NCBI RefSeq assembly: GCF_036898095.1
Contig: NC_090729.1
Span: 72,648,257 to 72,712,256 of the forward strand
Length of the DNA: 64,000 nt
From: Palaemon carinicauda
Lineage: Eukaryota > Arthropoda > Malacostraca > Decapoda > Palaemonidae
Reading direction: 5' to 3'
Position numbers and translations under genes: made by a program
The notes under the pieces: model-generated
Databases searched by the model: none
What the model was told of the DNA's origin: nothing
The model's input: only the letters and a program-made list of their open reading frames with translations
Shown here: positions 33,831 to 45,189 of the stretch, piece after piece
Layout of the letters: each line of letters starts with the position of its first letter
Position numbering within the stretch: the first letter of the stretch is position 1

Positions 33831-34190
33831 TGGCTCAGAGTTGTAATAGCTAGGCTATTACTATGGATAGCGGCAGAGGACTGAGCCAGTTCCACATCCT
33901 AACCTACTCTAGGTACAGATGTAGAACGACAGCCAAGAGTTGTAATAGCTAGGCTATTACTAAGGATAGAGGGGGGAAAGGGGAAAACGGTCCTGCAAAA
34001 GCCAGTTCCACATCCTAACCTACTCTAGGTACAGATGTAGAACGACGGCCAAGAGTTGTAATAGCTAGGCTATTACTAAGGATAGAGGGGGGAAAGGGGA
34101 AAACGGTCCTGCAAACTTTGTCCTAGTATGAGATTGACCCCAGTGGCTAAGAAAGCTCATCCTAGCCTAGGGTTTATCTTGTTATCTTTA
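33650..34190. repeat. Large palindrome with internal direct repeats
   Basis: The segment from about 33655 (ataaaccctaggctagg) to 33830 returns inverted at about 33990-34185. Between them the block gttgtaatagctaggctatt and its neighbours occur repeatedly in both orientations. It looks like the product of template switching or foldback replication of the element F leader, or a mis-assembled region. Confidence 0.8.
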
Positions 34191-34196
34191 TTTTGT

Positions 34197-34440
34197 TTTC
34201 TTAAGTTACATATTTGAACTCGTTAGTATGATGGTACTGATCCATGTTAAATTCAATCTTGTTCTTCAAAGTGTAAATAAAGTCCTATTTTTGGGAGAGC
34301 TTGGGGGCCTGCCCCTCTAAACCCCAGGGATGTTAAACTTTAGGAAATGCTTTTTCCTAATTCCAATATTAATAGCAGCCGATCAACATGATCAAACCGT
34401 TCATTCCCAAAAGGGTAAATGAGCTCCACTGGGCTCCCTG
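34197..34440 (-). repeat. Right arm of the ~245-bp inverted repeat
   Basis: Inverted counterpart of 28965-29214. Immediately after it, gag-like GC-rich sequence of element B resumes. Confidence 0.8.
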
Positions 34441-35560
34441 ACTAACCCCAGGTTCCTATGGGTAAGAGCTTGGAGGTGGATGATTTCCTGGAATTGGACG
34501 TAGACAACTTCCCCAAGGCAGCGAGTCTAAAGTTCCAGTCTAAAGCAAAGCAACAGGAGTCTGAATCCGCCTTCCGGCAAGTCCTTGCCTGCATGAGAGT
34601 TATCAACAAGTTGTCTAACCCAGGGGTAGCTCCTCGGTAGAGGAGGGACACGGTCCTGAATCATATGTTTGGTACTCAAAGGCGGCCTAGGACCAGTTCA
34701 GTCATGCCCTGGTCTAAGGGATTGACAGCAGCCAGGAAGAAGACAATCTCTCAGACCCCTGGCTCATCTAGCTCCCTTTGTGCTGGTTCATCGTCTTTGC
34801 TCCTGCCTCCTTTGGACCAACAGAGGATGCATTACAAGGTCGAAGACGAACCTGTTCAGGGTTTGACGTTGTCTCTCTCTTGAGAGGAATCCCCATAGAG
34901 AGGCTTGCTGGCCTTTCAGGCACCTTCTCTGCCACAGAGCTCATCAACATAGAGAAGGTCACAAAGTACACCATGCAGACTGCTTCATGGCTGGATCTAT
35001 GGTTGGGCTCAGTGGGCCACCTTGTACGGACTGAGAACTAGTCCAAGGAAAGAACAAAGAAATCCATGGAGACCTTTCTCTTGTCCCAGACTTGGACCTT
35101 GGAGTTCCTTTCCCACCTGGTAGTCAACCTGTGGACAAATCCGTTACTCAAGAGACAAGATGCGTGATTGAAAGGTTCCACAGGCAAGTTCCTAGAGTTG
35201 AGGTATCCAGGCTCAGGAACTCTTCCCTGGAAGGAGCCTCTCTCTCTTCAATCCAGAGGATGTCGAGAGGGTGGCTGAACGATGGAGAAAACTCCCCAAG
35301 GATTAGCTCCTTTAGAGGGCCTTAACAACCAGGCCCTATGGGAAGGCTCCGCCACCCTCCAAGAGGCAGTCGCAGTCCACCAAACCCTCGACCAGTAGGA
35401 CAGCAGGGTCCTCCAAAAAGGTGTCATGGCAGCCCTTTCCTGCCAAAGATCTAAAGGGCTCCAGACCCTCCAGAGGAGGGAAGAGGGAAAGGTAGTAAGG
35501 GAGGCAGGAGAGGCCGCTCCCACTAGAGGGGGCAATCCTCTCACCAGCTGGCAGATGTGG
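34441..35560 (+). pseudogene. Element B gag, carboxy-terminal part
   Basis: Several frames in series encode a gag-like protein: VDDFLELDVDNFPKAASL with AFRQVLACMRVINKL, then Ser-rich and Pro-rich stretches, and a basic end with SKKVSWQPFPAKDLKGSRPS. Frames shift and stop repeatedly. The basic tail before RT matches the layout of elements A and C. Confidence 0.5.
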
Positions 35561-35799
35561 ATGCAGCACAGGGAAGATCCCTGGACATCCGTTGAGATAC
35601 TACCGCTAGAGTTATTGGGTCTTTCGACTAGCCAGACAGTGCTATATTGGATCCTTCTCTCTGGTTACGGTTCATTTTCCCTTTGCCTACACATACACTG
35701 AATAGTCTGGCCTATTCTTTACATATTCTCCTCTTGACTTCATACACCTGACAACACTGATATTACCAAACAATTCTTCTATTAAGCGGTTAAATTACT

Positions 35800-36189
35800 G
35801 CAGTGTAATTGTTCAGTGGCCACTTTGTTCTTGGTAAGGGTAGAAGAGACTCTTTGGCTATGGTAAGCAGCTCTTTTAGGAGAAGGACACTCCAAAATGA
35901 AACCATTGTTCTCTAGTCTTGGGTAGTGCCATAGCCTCTATCATGGTCTTCCACTGTCTTGGGTTAGAGTTTTCTTGCTGGAGGGTACACTCGGGCACTC
36001 TATTCTGTCTTATTTCTCTTCCTCTTGTTTTGTTAAAGTTTTATAGTTTATATAGAAAATATATATTTTAATGGTGTTACTTTTCTTGAAATAGTTTTTC
36101 CTGTTTCCTTTCCTCACTGGGCTATTTTCTCTGTTGGGGCCCTTGATCTTATAGCATCCTGCTTTTCCAACTAGTGTTGTAGCTTAGCA

Positions 36190-36243
<54 letters not shown>
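35800..36243 (+). mobile_element. Retroposon with (AAT)n tail inside element B
   Basis: The stretch from about 35820 (gtaagggtagaagagactct) to ttgtagcttagca (around 36178-36190) ends in a 50-base (AAT)n run and has no coding capacity, the look of a SINE or the 3' end of a LINE. I recall very similar sequence in decapod 3' UTRs, from memory only. It separates gag from RT of element B. Confidence 0.55.
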
Positions 36244-36295
36244 CTCTGTAATTTGTATCGCATCCCGTTCACTCAATCACCTCCTCCACTGACAC

Positions 36296-37975
36296 GTGAT
36301 CCAGTTCTATCGTGCTCCTATGCGAAGGGATTTGCAAAGAGGGGCAGAGGTCAAGACCGTGTTGAAGATGGGCACTCTCCATGAGGTCCTTGACAGGTCC
36401 GCAGGCTTCTTCAGTCAACTCTTTCTTGTGAAGAAGGCATCTGGAGGTTGGAGACCAGTCATCAATCTCTCGACCTAGAACAAGTTTGTTCTACAAACAC
36501 CATTCAAGGTGGAGACAACAAACACGGTCATTCAGGCAGTAAGGCCTCAGGACTTCATGTGCACCCTGGATATCAAAGATGTATACATCCAGATCCTAAT
36601 CCATCCATCTTCAAGTAAGTATCTCCGGATCATACACAAGAATAGGCATTACCAGTTTAAAGAGCTGTGCTTCGGCCTTTCGACAGAATCCTCGAGTTTT
36701 CATTAGAGTGTTTGCCCTAGTGTCATCCTTGGCTCACAGACTCGGCATTTGTCATCTTCATTACCTCAACGATTGGCTGATTCTGGCAGACTCGGTGGCG
36801 ACCCTTCTTTGACACCGAGACAGGCTATTCGAGTTTTGTCTGGATCTGGGGACCATGATAAATCTTGAGAAGTCATCGCTGTAACCCTCTCAAAGACTGG
36901 TATACCTGGGTATGATAATCGACACCGATCTTCAGAAATTTTTCCCATCAGATGACAAAGTACATAGGCTGAGGGAGGCGGCAAGCCCCTTCCTCAGACG
37001 AGAAGAGCTTCCAGCCCAACATTGGTTGTGTCTCGTAGATCACCTGGCATCCCTGGTCTGTCTAGTGCCCAACGGTTGCCTCAGAGTTCGATAACTAAAG
37101 TAGTAACTGAAATCCAGGTGGAGCCAGCACCCTGGATACTGTCAATCTCATGGAACAAGAGCTGATTACGGATCTTCAGAGGTGGGTAACAGAGGAGAAC
37201 CTCCGCAGAGGGAGAGACCTCGTCTCTCCCCCGGAATTGATGCTCTATACAGACTCATCTAAAGAAGGATGTGGGCCCACATGCTGCTCCACACGACCTC
37301 TGGGATATAGTCCGAGTCAGAAAGGTACCAGCACATAAATCTCCTAGAGATGAGAGCTGCCTTTTTAGCTCTTCAACAGTTCCAACAGCTCCTGGCCGTT
37401 CAATCTGTGGTGATGGTGAGCAACAACACCACAGTAGTGGCTTACATATACAGTACAAGCAAAGCGGTACCTTTTTGCAGCCCCTATCCCATCTAGCAGT
37501 AGAGACTCTGCGATGGACAGAAGAACATTCAGTGTCCCTATCAGCGCACTTCATTCCAGGCAAAAGGAATGTTCTTGAGGACAATCTGAGCAAAACGACT
37601 GAGATAGTGGGGTCCGAATGGTCTTTGAATTATTTGATAGCCAACAAAGTCCTGCCTTTGTGGGGTTCCCTGACTGTGGACCTGTTCTTAACATCCCTGA
37701 ACTTCAGGTTCCTGCCTTACTGTTCTCCAGTCCTGGATCCTCAGGCTCTCTGGCACGACGCATTCCAACAACGGTGTGACAACATTGATGCGTATGCATT
37801 TCCCCCATTTTGTCTGTTTTAGGGTGCTCAACAAGACCAGAGCATCCAACAGCCTATGCAAGATGCTCATAGCTCTCCTATGGCATCACGCGGAATGGTT
37901 TCCGGACCTTCTGCAGCTCCTGATAGACCTACTGAGGGAACTCCCTCCACAATCAGATCTACTCAGACAACCACA
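36296..37975 (+). pseudogene. Element B RT-RNase H-methyltransferase-like polyprotein, inactive
   Basis: RT begins with TVLKMGTLHEVLD and FLVKKASGGWRPVI, then TLDIKDVYIQI (first catalytic Asp present). The active site reads YLNDWL: the AAC at 36768-36770 replaces the first Asp, which should abolish polymerisation. RNase H keeps LYTDSSKEG near 37245 and an EDNLSK block; the methyltransferase-like part has TVDLFLTSLN and AYAFPPFCLF near 37790. Stop codons lie near 36477 and 36703, with frame changes around 36780-37270. Confidence 0.75.
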
Positions 37976-38019
37976 CGTGAAGATCTTCCATAAAGCAGTA
38001 GCTTCCTTACGTCTTCACG

Positions 38020-39025
38020 CCTGGAGACTATCCAGCATCTCCTCTCTTAGAGAGGCTTTATGCAATGAATTGCAAGAAGGATGTCAAGATACCTCCAAAG
38101 ATCCTCTGCTTCAGTCTACCAGGCAAAATGGACAGTCTTTTGTGGTAGGTGTCGTGAAAGGGTATCTCTCCCTTCAATGCCTCTATTCCAATAATAGGGG
38201 CATTCCATGTATACCTTCAGGAGAAAAGCTCCTCTCGGTCTTGGCAGGGAAAGGCTACCGCTCAGCATTAAGTATGGCCTTTAGGCTGAAAGGAGTCAAT
38301 CTTTCCTCTTCGTTAGAGTTATCTCTCCTCATACGAAGCTATGAGATCACTTGGCCCCAGTCAGAAGTTAGACCTCCTCCTTGAAATGTGGTTCACGTCC
38401 CATTACACCATCGCCATCTCACTTTGAAGACAATGTTCCTACTCAGTTTAACTTTGGTAAAGAGATTTAGTGAGCTTCATGGTCTATCCTATGACGTCAG
38501 CCATTGAAGGGATAGGGAGGGTGGTGACACTTGGCTTTATTCTTTAGTTATTGCAAAGACTCAAAATCCATCGGTCACGGATCCTAGATTCGGGGGTTTT
38601 CAGATCATGAGTCTTCGTTCTGTAACCGATGATCCAAATCAACTGTTACTTTGCCCAGTGAGGAGTTTGAGATATTTTCTTAAACCCACTGCAGCAGCTC
38701 GTTCCTGCATGCCAACGCTTTTCATTAGCACAGGGAGGGTTAAGAGGAGGGTCACAAAGAATACCATTTCAGCTTGGATTTGCAGGGTCATTGACCATGC
38801 ACTGAATCCTGACCCTCCAACTACTTGACGACCTAGAGCTTGTGATGTTAAGGGTATAATCATGTCCCTGATGTTTAAACGCAACTACTCTGTGACACAG
38901 GTGTTGCAAGCGGGTGTGTAGAAGTGTCAGACGATTTTCACAGCCTGCTACCAGCGAGACGTGACCCATGGGAACATGGATACTTTTTCCATTGGTCCTG
39001 TGGTGCCTGCACAACAGGTGATTTA
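38020..39025 (+). pseudogene. Element B tyrosine recombinase, inactive
   Basis: The N-terminal core-binding part includes GKGYRSALSMAFRLKGVNL. The first catalytic Arg appears in KRFSELHGLSYDVSH (near 38460), in another frame. The HxxR block reads ACDVKG, so both His and Arg are replaced. The nucleophile block FTACYQRDVTHG keeps Tyr. The protein ends after IGPVVPAQQVI at 39023-39025. The type is the DIRS recombinase family found also in fishes and corals, distinct from that of A. Confidence 0.75.
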
Positions 39026-39479
39026 AAACACCTCAGGCTCCTTGTTGGACAAGTAGCAGATGGTTGAGAGCATTGGTTACTTGGGATTAGTTTGTGTGAA
39101 TGATAAGAATGACTGGCTCCTTTCTTTTTTTTTCATCTTCCCTTCTCCTTGGAAACAGCATCATGAGTCGTTTGCATACTGGCCTTATCTAACTGTAGGT
39201 AATAACCATTGTTTAACCTAGTATAGTCTTCATACTTGTATATGTCCCCAATAACTCTGTGAGGTGGATATTGGGAATGCCTATGTTTGAATTCACATTC
39301 CTATTTTTAAACTTAGAATATTCTTACCTAGACAGTCACATTCCTAGTTTATCAAAACCACACAGGTTGCTCAGGCCGCTACGGGCACATTGCACAATGA
39401 TTCATTTTAGCGAGGTGTCAAGGTTTTTCCCAGTTACAGTGTAGCCCTCTACAGGTAAAAACCCGGCTCAATGACTAAG

Positions 39480-39518
39480 CCAGAGGTCGGACTACCGGGG
39501 CGGTAGTCGGACCTCTGG
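39480..39518. repeat. 17-bp-arm hairpin near element B right end
   Basis: Arms ccagaggtcggactacc (39480-39496) and ggtagtcggacctctgg (39502-39518) pair with one mismatch around the loop ggggc. It lies between the recombinase gene and the ICR-like end sequence. Confidence 0.7.
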
Positions 39519-39555
39519 GGGTCATTCCTATTAGATAGTGATGGAACAAATGACA

Positions 39556-39835
39556 AATTTGGAAGTAATTTGTATTTTTCCTAACCCACGAAACTTTAGC
39601 TAATTAATCAAAATGTTCCCCATCACCACGTGTCCCCAATAAGTCCTGCTTGCAATTAGAAGTGGTGAAATATCCCTGATGTGTTACCCCCCCCCCCCCT
39701 CCAGCCTTTCACTAACCAGTGGTTGGGTATTGCCATTTCACATTAAAGTCTTAATGGCTAGTCTTCCAGTTCTACCGCAACATAATCCTTATTAAATAGC
39801 CAAATCTTTGTACATTAGGAAAAATACAAATTACT
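39556..39835. repeat. Element B right ITR with internal complementary copy of the end
   Basis: The block ggaagtaatttgtatttttc at 39561 returns inverted as gaaaaatacaaattacttcc near 39811, so the outer end is present twice in opposite orientation, as expected for an ICR plus terminus. Between them lies the inverted copy of the left ITR (about 39655-39795), including a C run at 39689-39702. Confidence 0.7.
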
Positions 39836-41646
39836 TCCAAATTTTTTATGTTAATGATTTAAAGGCTCTACTGTATCATATTAGTATTGATCAAAAAATT
39901 TATTAGATGGTTTCTTCTTAGAATCTTAAAGAAAGCCACCAAATTAAGTCTCATCTTTAAAATTCGCTGAACAATAGCTAGAAATGGTTTATCTATTATT
40001 TTAGGCCATATTAAATATTCCCTGTGCAAGAAAACTATCTATGCCTCTAAGAGAATAGGTATAACTCATTGTGGCAATCATTGGGCTGCCAACGTAACTG
40101 TTAATTGTATGAAGTTAGTGGTTTTTAATTTGGGTCTAGATGATATATAGATATCTTTTGAGATATACTGCAATTATTGAATACAGTACGTGCATAATTT
40201 TTTTCTTGCATGTAAGAGAGAATGCATCCAAATGTATTTTAGCATGCTTGCTTTCTAGCTTTCTGCATATGGATATTTATAAGTACATCATTGTTCCTAA
40301 GTACAGTATGTATTTTGTAGCTTGCCTTTACTAATCTGCTTTTGTAAGGTATTAGAGATAATACTTGAAAGTAGTTTTGTTTTGTTTCTTTTCCATATTT
40401 TTTTCCATATTTTTTTTACTGTTGATTAGAGTACATATCAGTTACAGTTTTGTAATTTTTTGCTCTCTTTATTACAGAGGTTCTGGATGTAGCTGTATAC
40501 CGTACATGTGCATCTGTGTACTTGCCTCCTGTCAATGTTGTGGAATTAGTTAAAATGCTTCTGAATACTGTAGTATGTGTCATTCAATAAGCATGAGTTG
40601 CATTAGCAAAGCTTTTATTTAAGTTTTTAATTTCACCAGAATATAAGATTATAACTGTATAAGTAATTAGGAAAGTTCAGTTGTCTGCCAAGATATTTCA
40701 TCTTTTGATTACTTAAAGACCTGTGTAAATGGAAAATGTGAAAATCATGGTGCAGTGTAATACCAAATAATACCTGATACCTCAGGTAGCTAATATTTTC
40801 TTTCTTTGAATAAGTAGCATCAACAGAAAAAAACTCCTTCAATTCAGCGTGTCACTGGGCCTACCCAAACATCCATGACAGTGCACATTTTAATTCAAGT
40901 TGGATTTTTACTCATGGGGCAATATAGTGTATTGAGATTCATTTCAACATTGATATTTTATACATTCTGTATTACTCAAATCATTCCATTATAGCAAAAC
41001 CTATCTTAAGTACAATCTAAATAACATTGTAAGACAAATATGTATAACACATTGTTTTATGTTCCTCTATTATTGTATTTCTGTGTATTAATATTTATGC
41101 AACTGCTTAATAATGAGAAGTGTGAATATGGGCATTTAAAAAATGCAGGACTGCACAGGCACATGCAGCATATTCCCAATAGGGGTTCATACAAGAACAT
41201 TTTATACTGAACTCCAGTGAAAATTAATCAGGTAGTGATAATTGCATTACAGGTCATAATTTTAAAATTACATGTGCAACAATTTTCTGAGCAACCATTT
41301 TCATTGTGTCGACAAAACAAAAACAAAACTAACTCTGAGACATGCAATATATAAAAATCATCTCTATAGTTTAAAGAGATGAATTCTCCATCTAAAAGAA
41401 GAAATTCTTCATTGTATCTTTAAAAGTATTCATTTGCCTGAGGAATGCTAACAAAAGACATCCCTCAATTAATTTATTTTTATTAAAGAAAATTCTAATT
41501 AGCATACAAATATTTCTTCAAATGTAAAGAATCCTCTTAATCATGCTCATACGATAGCTCAAGCATTTAATAGGTAAAATAATTTCTTAAATTTTTCTTC
41601 TATGTTTATATCCTTATTTGGGCTATTTGAGGCCTCAGTATCAAGA

Positions 41647-41744
<98 letters not shown>

Positions 41745-41830
41745 GCAAAAGTGACTACAGAATAATTAGGTTTCAGGTAAATATTCCTCATCTAAAAGAA
41801 AGGAAAATTATAAAAAAAAAGGTTAGACCA
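39836..41830. other. AT-rich spacer, no gene seen
   Basis: No domain or repeat protein is visible except the CT microsatellite listed separately. Confidence 0.5.
41651..41742 (+). repeat. (CT)46 microsatellite
   Basis: 92 bases of uninterrupted CT. Open frames across it on both strands encode Leu-Ser or Arg-Glu repeats only and are not genes. Confidence 0.97.
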
Positions 41831-44800
41831 CAGGTGGAGTATCTGGATAAAACCGAAGGAATACACCAAAAAATTAGAATATGACGAAACAGGGAACATA
41901 GATACACAATGGGACTCCTTTGTAGAAATATATAAAGAAAAAGGGCTAAATGTATACTGCATAGAAAACTTTTGCCAAATGGAACTCCACAATCTAATTG
42001 GTTCAACAGAGAAATAGCCAATGCAATAAGAAGTAGAGACAGGAAACAAATCAATGGGTCCATAGCCTTCAGTTCAGGAAATTCCCGAGCACAAGAAGTT
42101 AAGCCGAAAAGTAGATAAACTAGTTAGAAAGGCCAAGATCAATGAAGAGAAAAGAGTGGCTACAGCTAGTAAAGAAAACCCAAATTTTGCATATGTAAAG
42201 AGTAGGAACCAAACAAAAACAACATTATCTCATTAAGAGACTCGAAGTGTAATCTTATAACAAGCGGTTGGGAAAAAGCAGAAGTGATGAATGCATATTT
42301 CACAATTGTATTCACTAGGGAAGAATCAACGATCCTCCCCAAACCAGCGATCAGTTATGAAGGGCCCTAACCATTAAATAAAATCATCTTTACAATGGAT
42401 AATGTCAAAAATAAAATAAAAGGACTCGGTAAATCGAAGGCACCAGGTCCAGATAATATTCATCCAAAAGAAATTATAGAACTAGAAGAGATAACCCCAC
42501 GCTTTTACAAAATATTCTGAAAGACAGCCAATGAAAGAAAGGCACCACAAGGATGGGAACTAAGCAATATTCCTTCAATTTATAAGAAGGCGCCAAAAGA
42601 AGAACCTGGCAACTACAGACCTGTGTGTCTAACTTCAGTGCCTTGCAAAAATTTTTAATCAATTATAGTAGATTCAATAGTAGAACATATAGAGAAAAAC
42701 AAACTTCTGATAGACAGCCAACATGGTTTTAGACAAAAGAGATCATGTGTGACAAATCTTTTGGAATTATTCCACAACATGTTTAGCATTTATGACAAAA
42801 ACAGGGTGATAGACATCATATACCTAGATTTTCAAAAGGTTTTTGACAAAGTTCCTCATAAAAAATTAATTGTCAAAATTGGAGCTCTATGCATCATTGA
42901 TGAGCCAACTGAATGGATCGAAATTGGCTAACAAACAGAAAATAGAGTTGTAATCAATGGAGAAGCTTCAGAGTGGACAGCTGTTACAAGCGGAGTATCT
43001 CATGGATCTGTCCTTGGCCCATTGCTATATCTGATCTACAGAAACAACATAGATTTAAGATTAACTTGAAGAATAGCCAAATTTGCTGACAATACTAAAC
43101 TAGACATAAATGCTGCAAACTCAGAAGACGTAGAAGCCTTAAGGGGGCTGGTCAGCTAATGCCATGTCTTAAGGACAGGACTTTGACATTTATACCACTT
43201 AATAAAGTAACTTAGGACATCTCCAAACTGCATAGGATTTTTGCCTCTGACCTTCGGTTTTGCGACAGCAGGGCCATTTACCCTGAAAATGAGGGATTTT
43301 CAAATTCTATCTCTTCCCTTAATAACTGATATTAAGACTTGGGATTACTACCTTATATAGACCTGATGTAGACCTCCAATTAAATGAATTTTTTTGCTAG
43401 ATATGAATTTTTTCATTATGGTAAAAAGATAAACTCTAAAAAGCAGGAAAAAAATATGAAACAAAAATTGGAAAAAATGGCAACATTTGATTGTTTTATA
43501 ATGTCTTTCTAAGTTATAAACCAAATTTCAATGCTATATCTTTAAAATTCAGGGAGGAGTTAGAATTTGAAGGTCAATATGTATAGTTTCGAGATACGGG
43601 TGTTAAAGTTTCTCTTTGTATTTTTACAAGACAATATTAATAAATCGTGATTATTATGAATTTTATGTTAATTTTTTTTATATTGATAAACCAAAACAAA
43701 GTTATTTATCATAATTCAATCATAAATGAAGATCCCTTTGCTAAATATCTTGCTTTTTTAGGCAAGACGATCGCTCCTTCATCACCTCTCTCCTTCACTA
43801 ACTACGCTAATTTCATTGATATTACCCACTTCTGAACTCTTATTAGAGCAAATATTCTTCTTCCTTATGTTAGCGAGATGTTGAAATTGTCTTTTCCTCT
43901 TTGGCATGATGAAATTCTTGACGAAACTGAGAAAAACAGATGTAAAAACGAGTGAAGGTCAGAGGTCAAACTCAAATGTGTACTCTCTATGAGATTTGTG
44001 CTTGGACTGAATGCCGAAGGGTGTAATTACCGAGTAATACATCGTCTTGTGACTCATGAAATCTATACAGATGCCATTACTCACAATTTGTTTTATATTA
44101 AAATTTGATAATTATCAAAATTTACAATAACAGAAGAAATACTGCATTTTCTTGTAGGAAATAATGTTTTTCATTTATTGAGTTACATTGACTAATTATC
44201 CTGTAACTAGGAAAGTAAGAAGAATTTTGATGAAATATTTTGTATACGCATTCTCCATTGCCATACGAAGCTGAGTTATTTTTTCAGGATTTTGTGCCTT
44301 TCAACTGTGGGAAGTGTAAAGTCATGCACGTAGGTTATAGTAATCCACAATCAGTTTACTCACTGCTGGGTAATGAAATAGAAAGTGTGGACCAGGAGGA
44401 AGATCTCGGTATTAGCATCAGCAAGGATTTGAAGTTCACCAAACAAAGCATGAAAGCTGAATAGAGAGCACAAAAACTAATAGGTTACACTAAGAAACAG
44501 AAACAGAGACACTGTACTACAGCTGTATACATCAATAGTAAGACCCCATCTAGAATACGGACTCCAATTCTGGGCTCCAAGTATTCAGAAGGATATAGAT
44601 AGACTGGAAGCAGTACAAGCTAGGGCCACCAAACTAATTCCAACACTAAGGCAATTTGGATATAGATGGAGGATGGGACGTTTGAACTTAATTGCTTTAC
44701 AAACTCGCCGACTAAGGGGAAAGTTGATAGAGGCATTCAAAATTCTTGAAGGAATAACAAATGTAGATTACAACAATCTATTAACGCTTTGCACAAATCT

Positions 44801-45097
44801 GTCCAGAGGTAACCGATACAAATTGGGATTGAAAAGATATAACACCACTCAATGTGGTAATTCATTTACATACAAAATTGTAAATACGTGGAATAGACTT
44901 CCAGCAAATGTAGTAAACAGTAACATGGTAAACAAGTTCAGGAATAAGTTAGACAAGATCGTAAAAACTCTCTAAATGCTGAAAAGTAATCGCTTTACCC
45001 AAGAGCAAATGGATTCTCCACAGATAGACTAAAAAGTCTTTGATACATCCAAAATCCTTGTAACTCCTTGTATGTATGTATGTATGTATATATATAA
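41830..45097 (+). mobile_element. Non-LTR retrotransposon (CR1/Jockey-like LINE) remnant
   Basis: The 5' part gives WFNREIANAIRSRDRK and KLSRKVDKLVRKAK, the linker between endonuclease and RT. RT follows with KAPGPDNIHP, NYRPVCLTSV, QHGFRQKRSC, IIYLDFQKVFDKVPH and the active-site position reading AKFADNTKL (one Asp replaced by Asn). After an interruption (43143-44290) it resumes with FNCGKCKVMH, and the usual carboxy end WNRLPANVV...KFRNKLDK closes near 44975. A (TATG)n tail at about 45071-45097 marks the 3' end, directly abutting element H. Stops and frameshifts throughout make it inactive, and the 5' end is truncated. Clade placement is from motif style only. Confidence 0.8.
43143..44290. 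mobile_element. Unidentified 1.15-kb insertion in the LINE
   Basis: LINE coding sequence breaks off after the EDVEALR block and resumes at FNCGKCKVMH. The intervening AT-rich DNA has no long frame, and I found no terminal inverted repeats or target duplication by eye. The boundaries come only from LINE homology, so they may be off by tens of bases. Confidence 0.45.
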
Positions 45098-45189
45098 CGA
45101 ATTTTGACATATAAAAGAATCTATTTTTGGGTGAGATAGCCATGTCGTCCTGATGGAAGTTCCTCATTGGCAGCTTCTACTTGGGATAT

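Larger units (their letters stand above)
26120..39835 (+). mobile_element. Element B: second-family DIRS-like retrotransposon, interrupted and inactive
   Basis: Inverted ends at about 26155-26310 and 39655-39795 enclose gag pieces, an RT-RNase H-FPP polyprotein and a tyrosine recombinase, all on the plus strand and full of stops. The protein sequences are only distantly related to elements A and C, so B is a separate DIRS family. Its gag is split by a 5.4-kb insertion (about 28965-34440) and by smaller insertions, and a retroposon lies before RT. Without inserts it would be about 8 kb. Confidence 0.75.

Noticed and set aside
41606..41884. Arg-Glu and Leu-Ser repeat frames
   Set aside because: Translation of the CT microsatellite.
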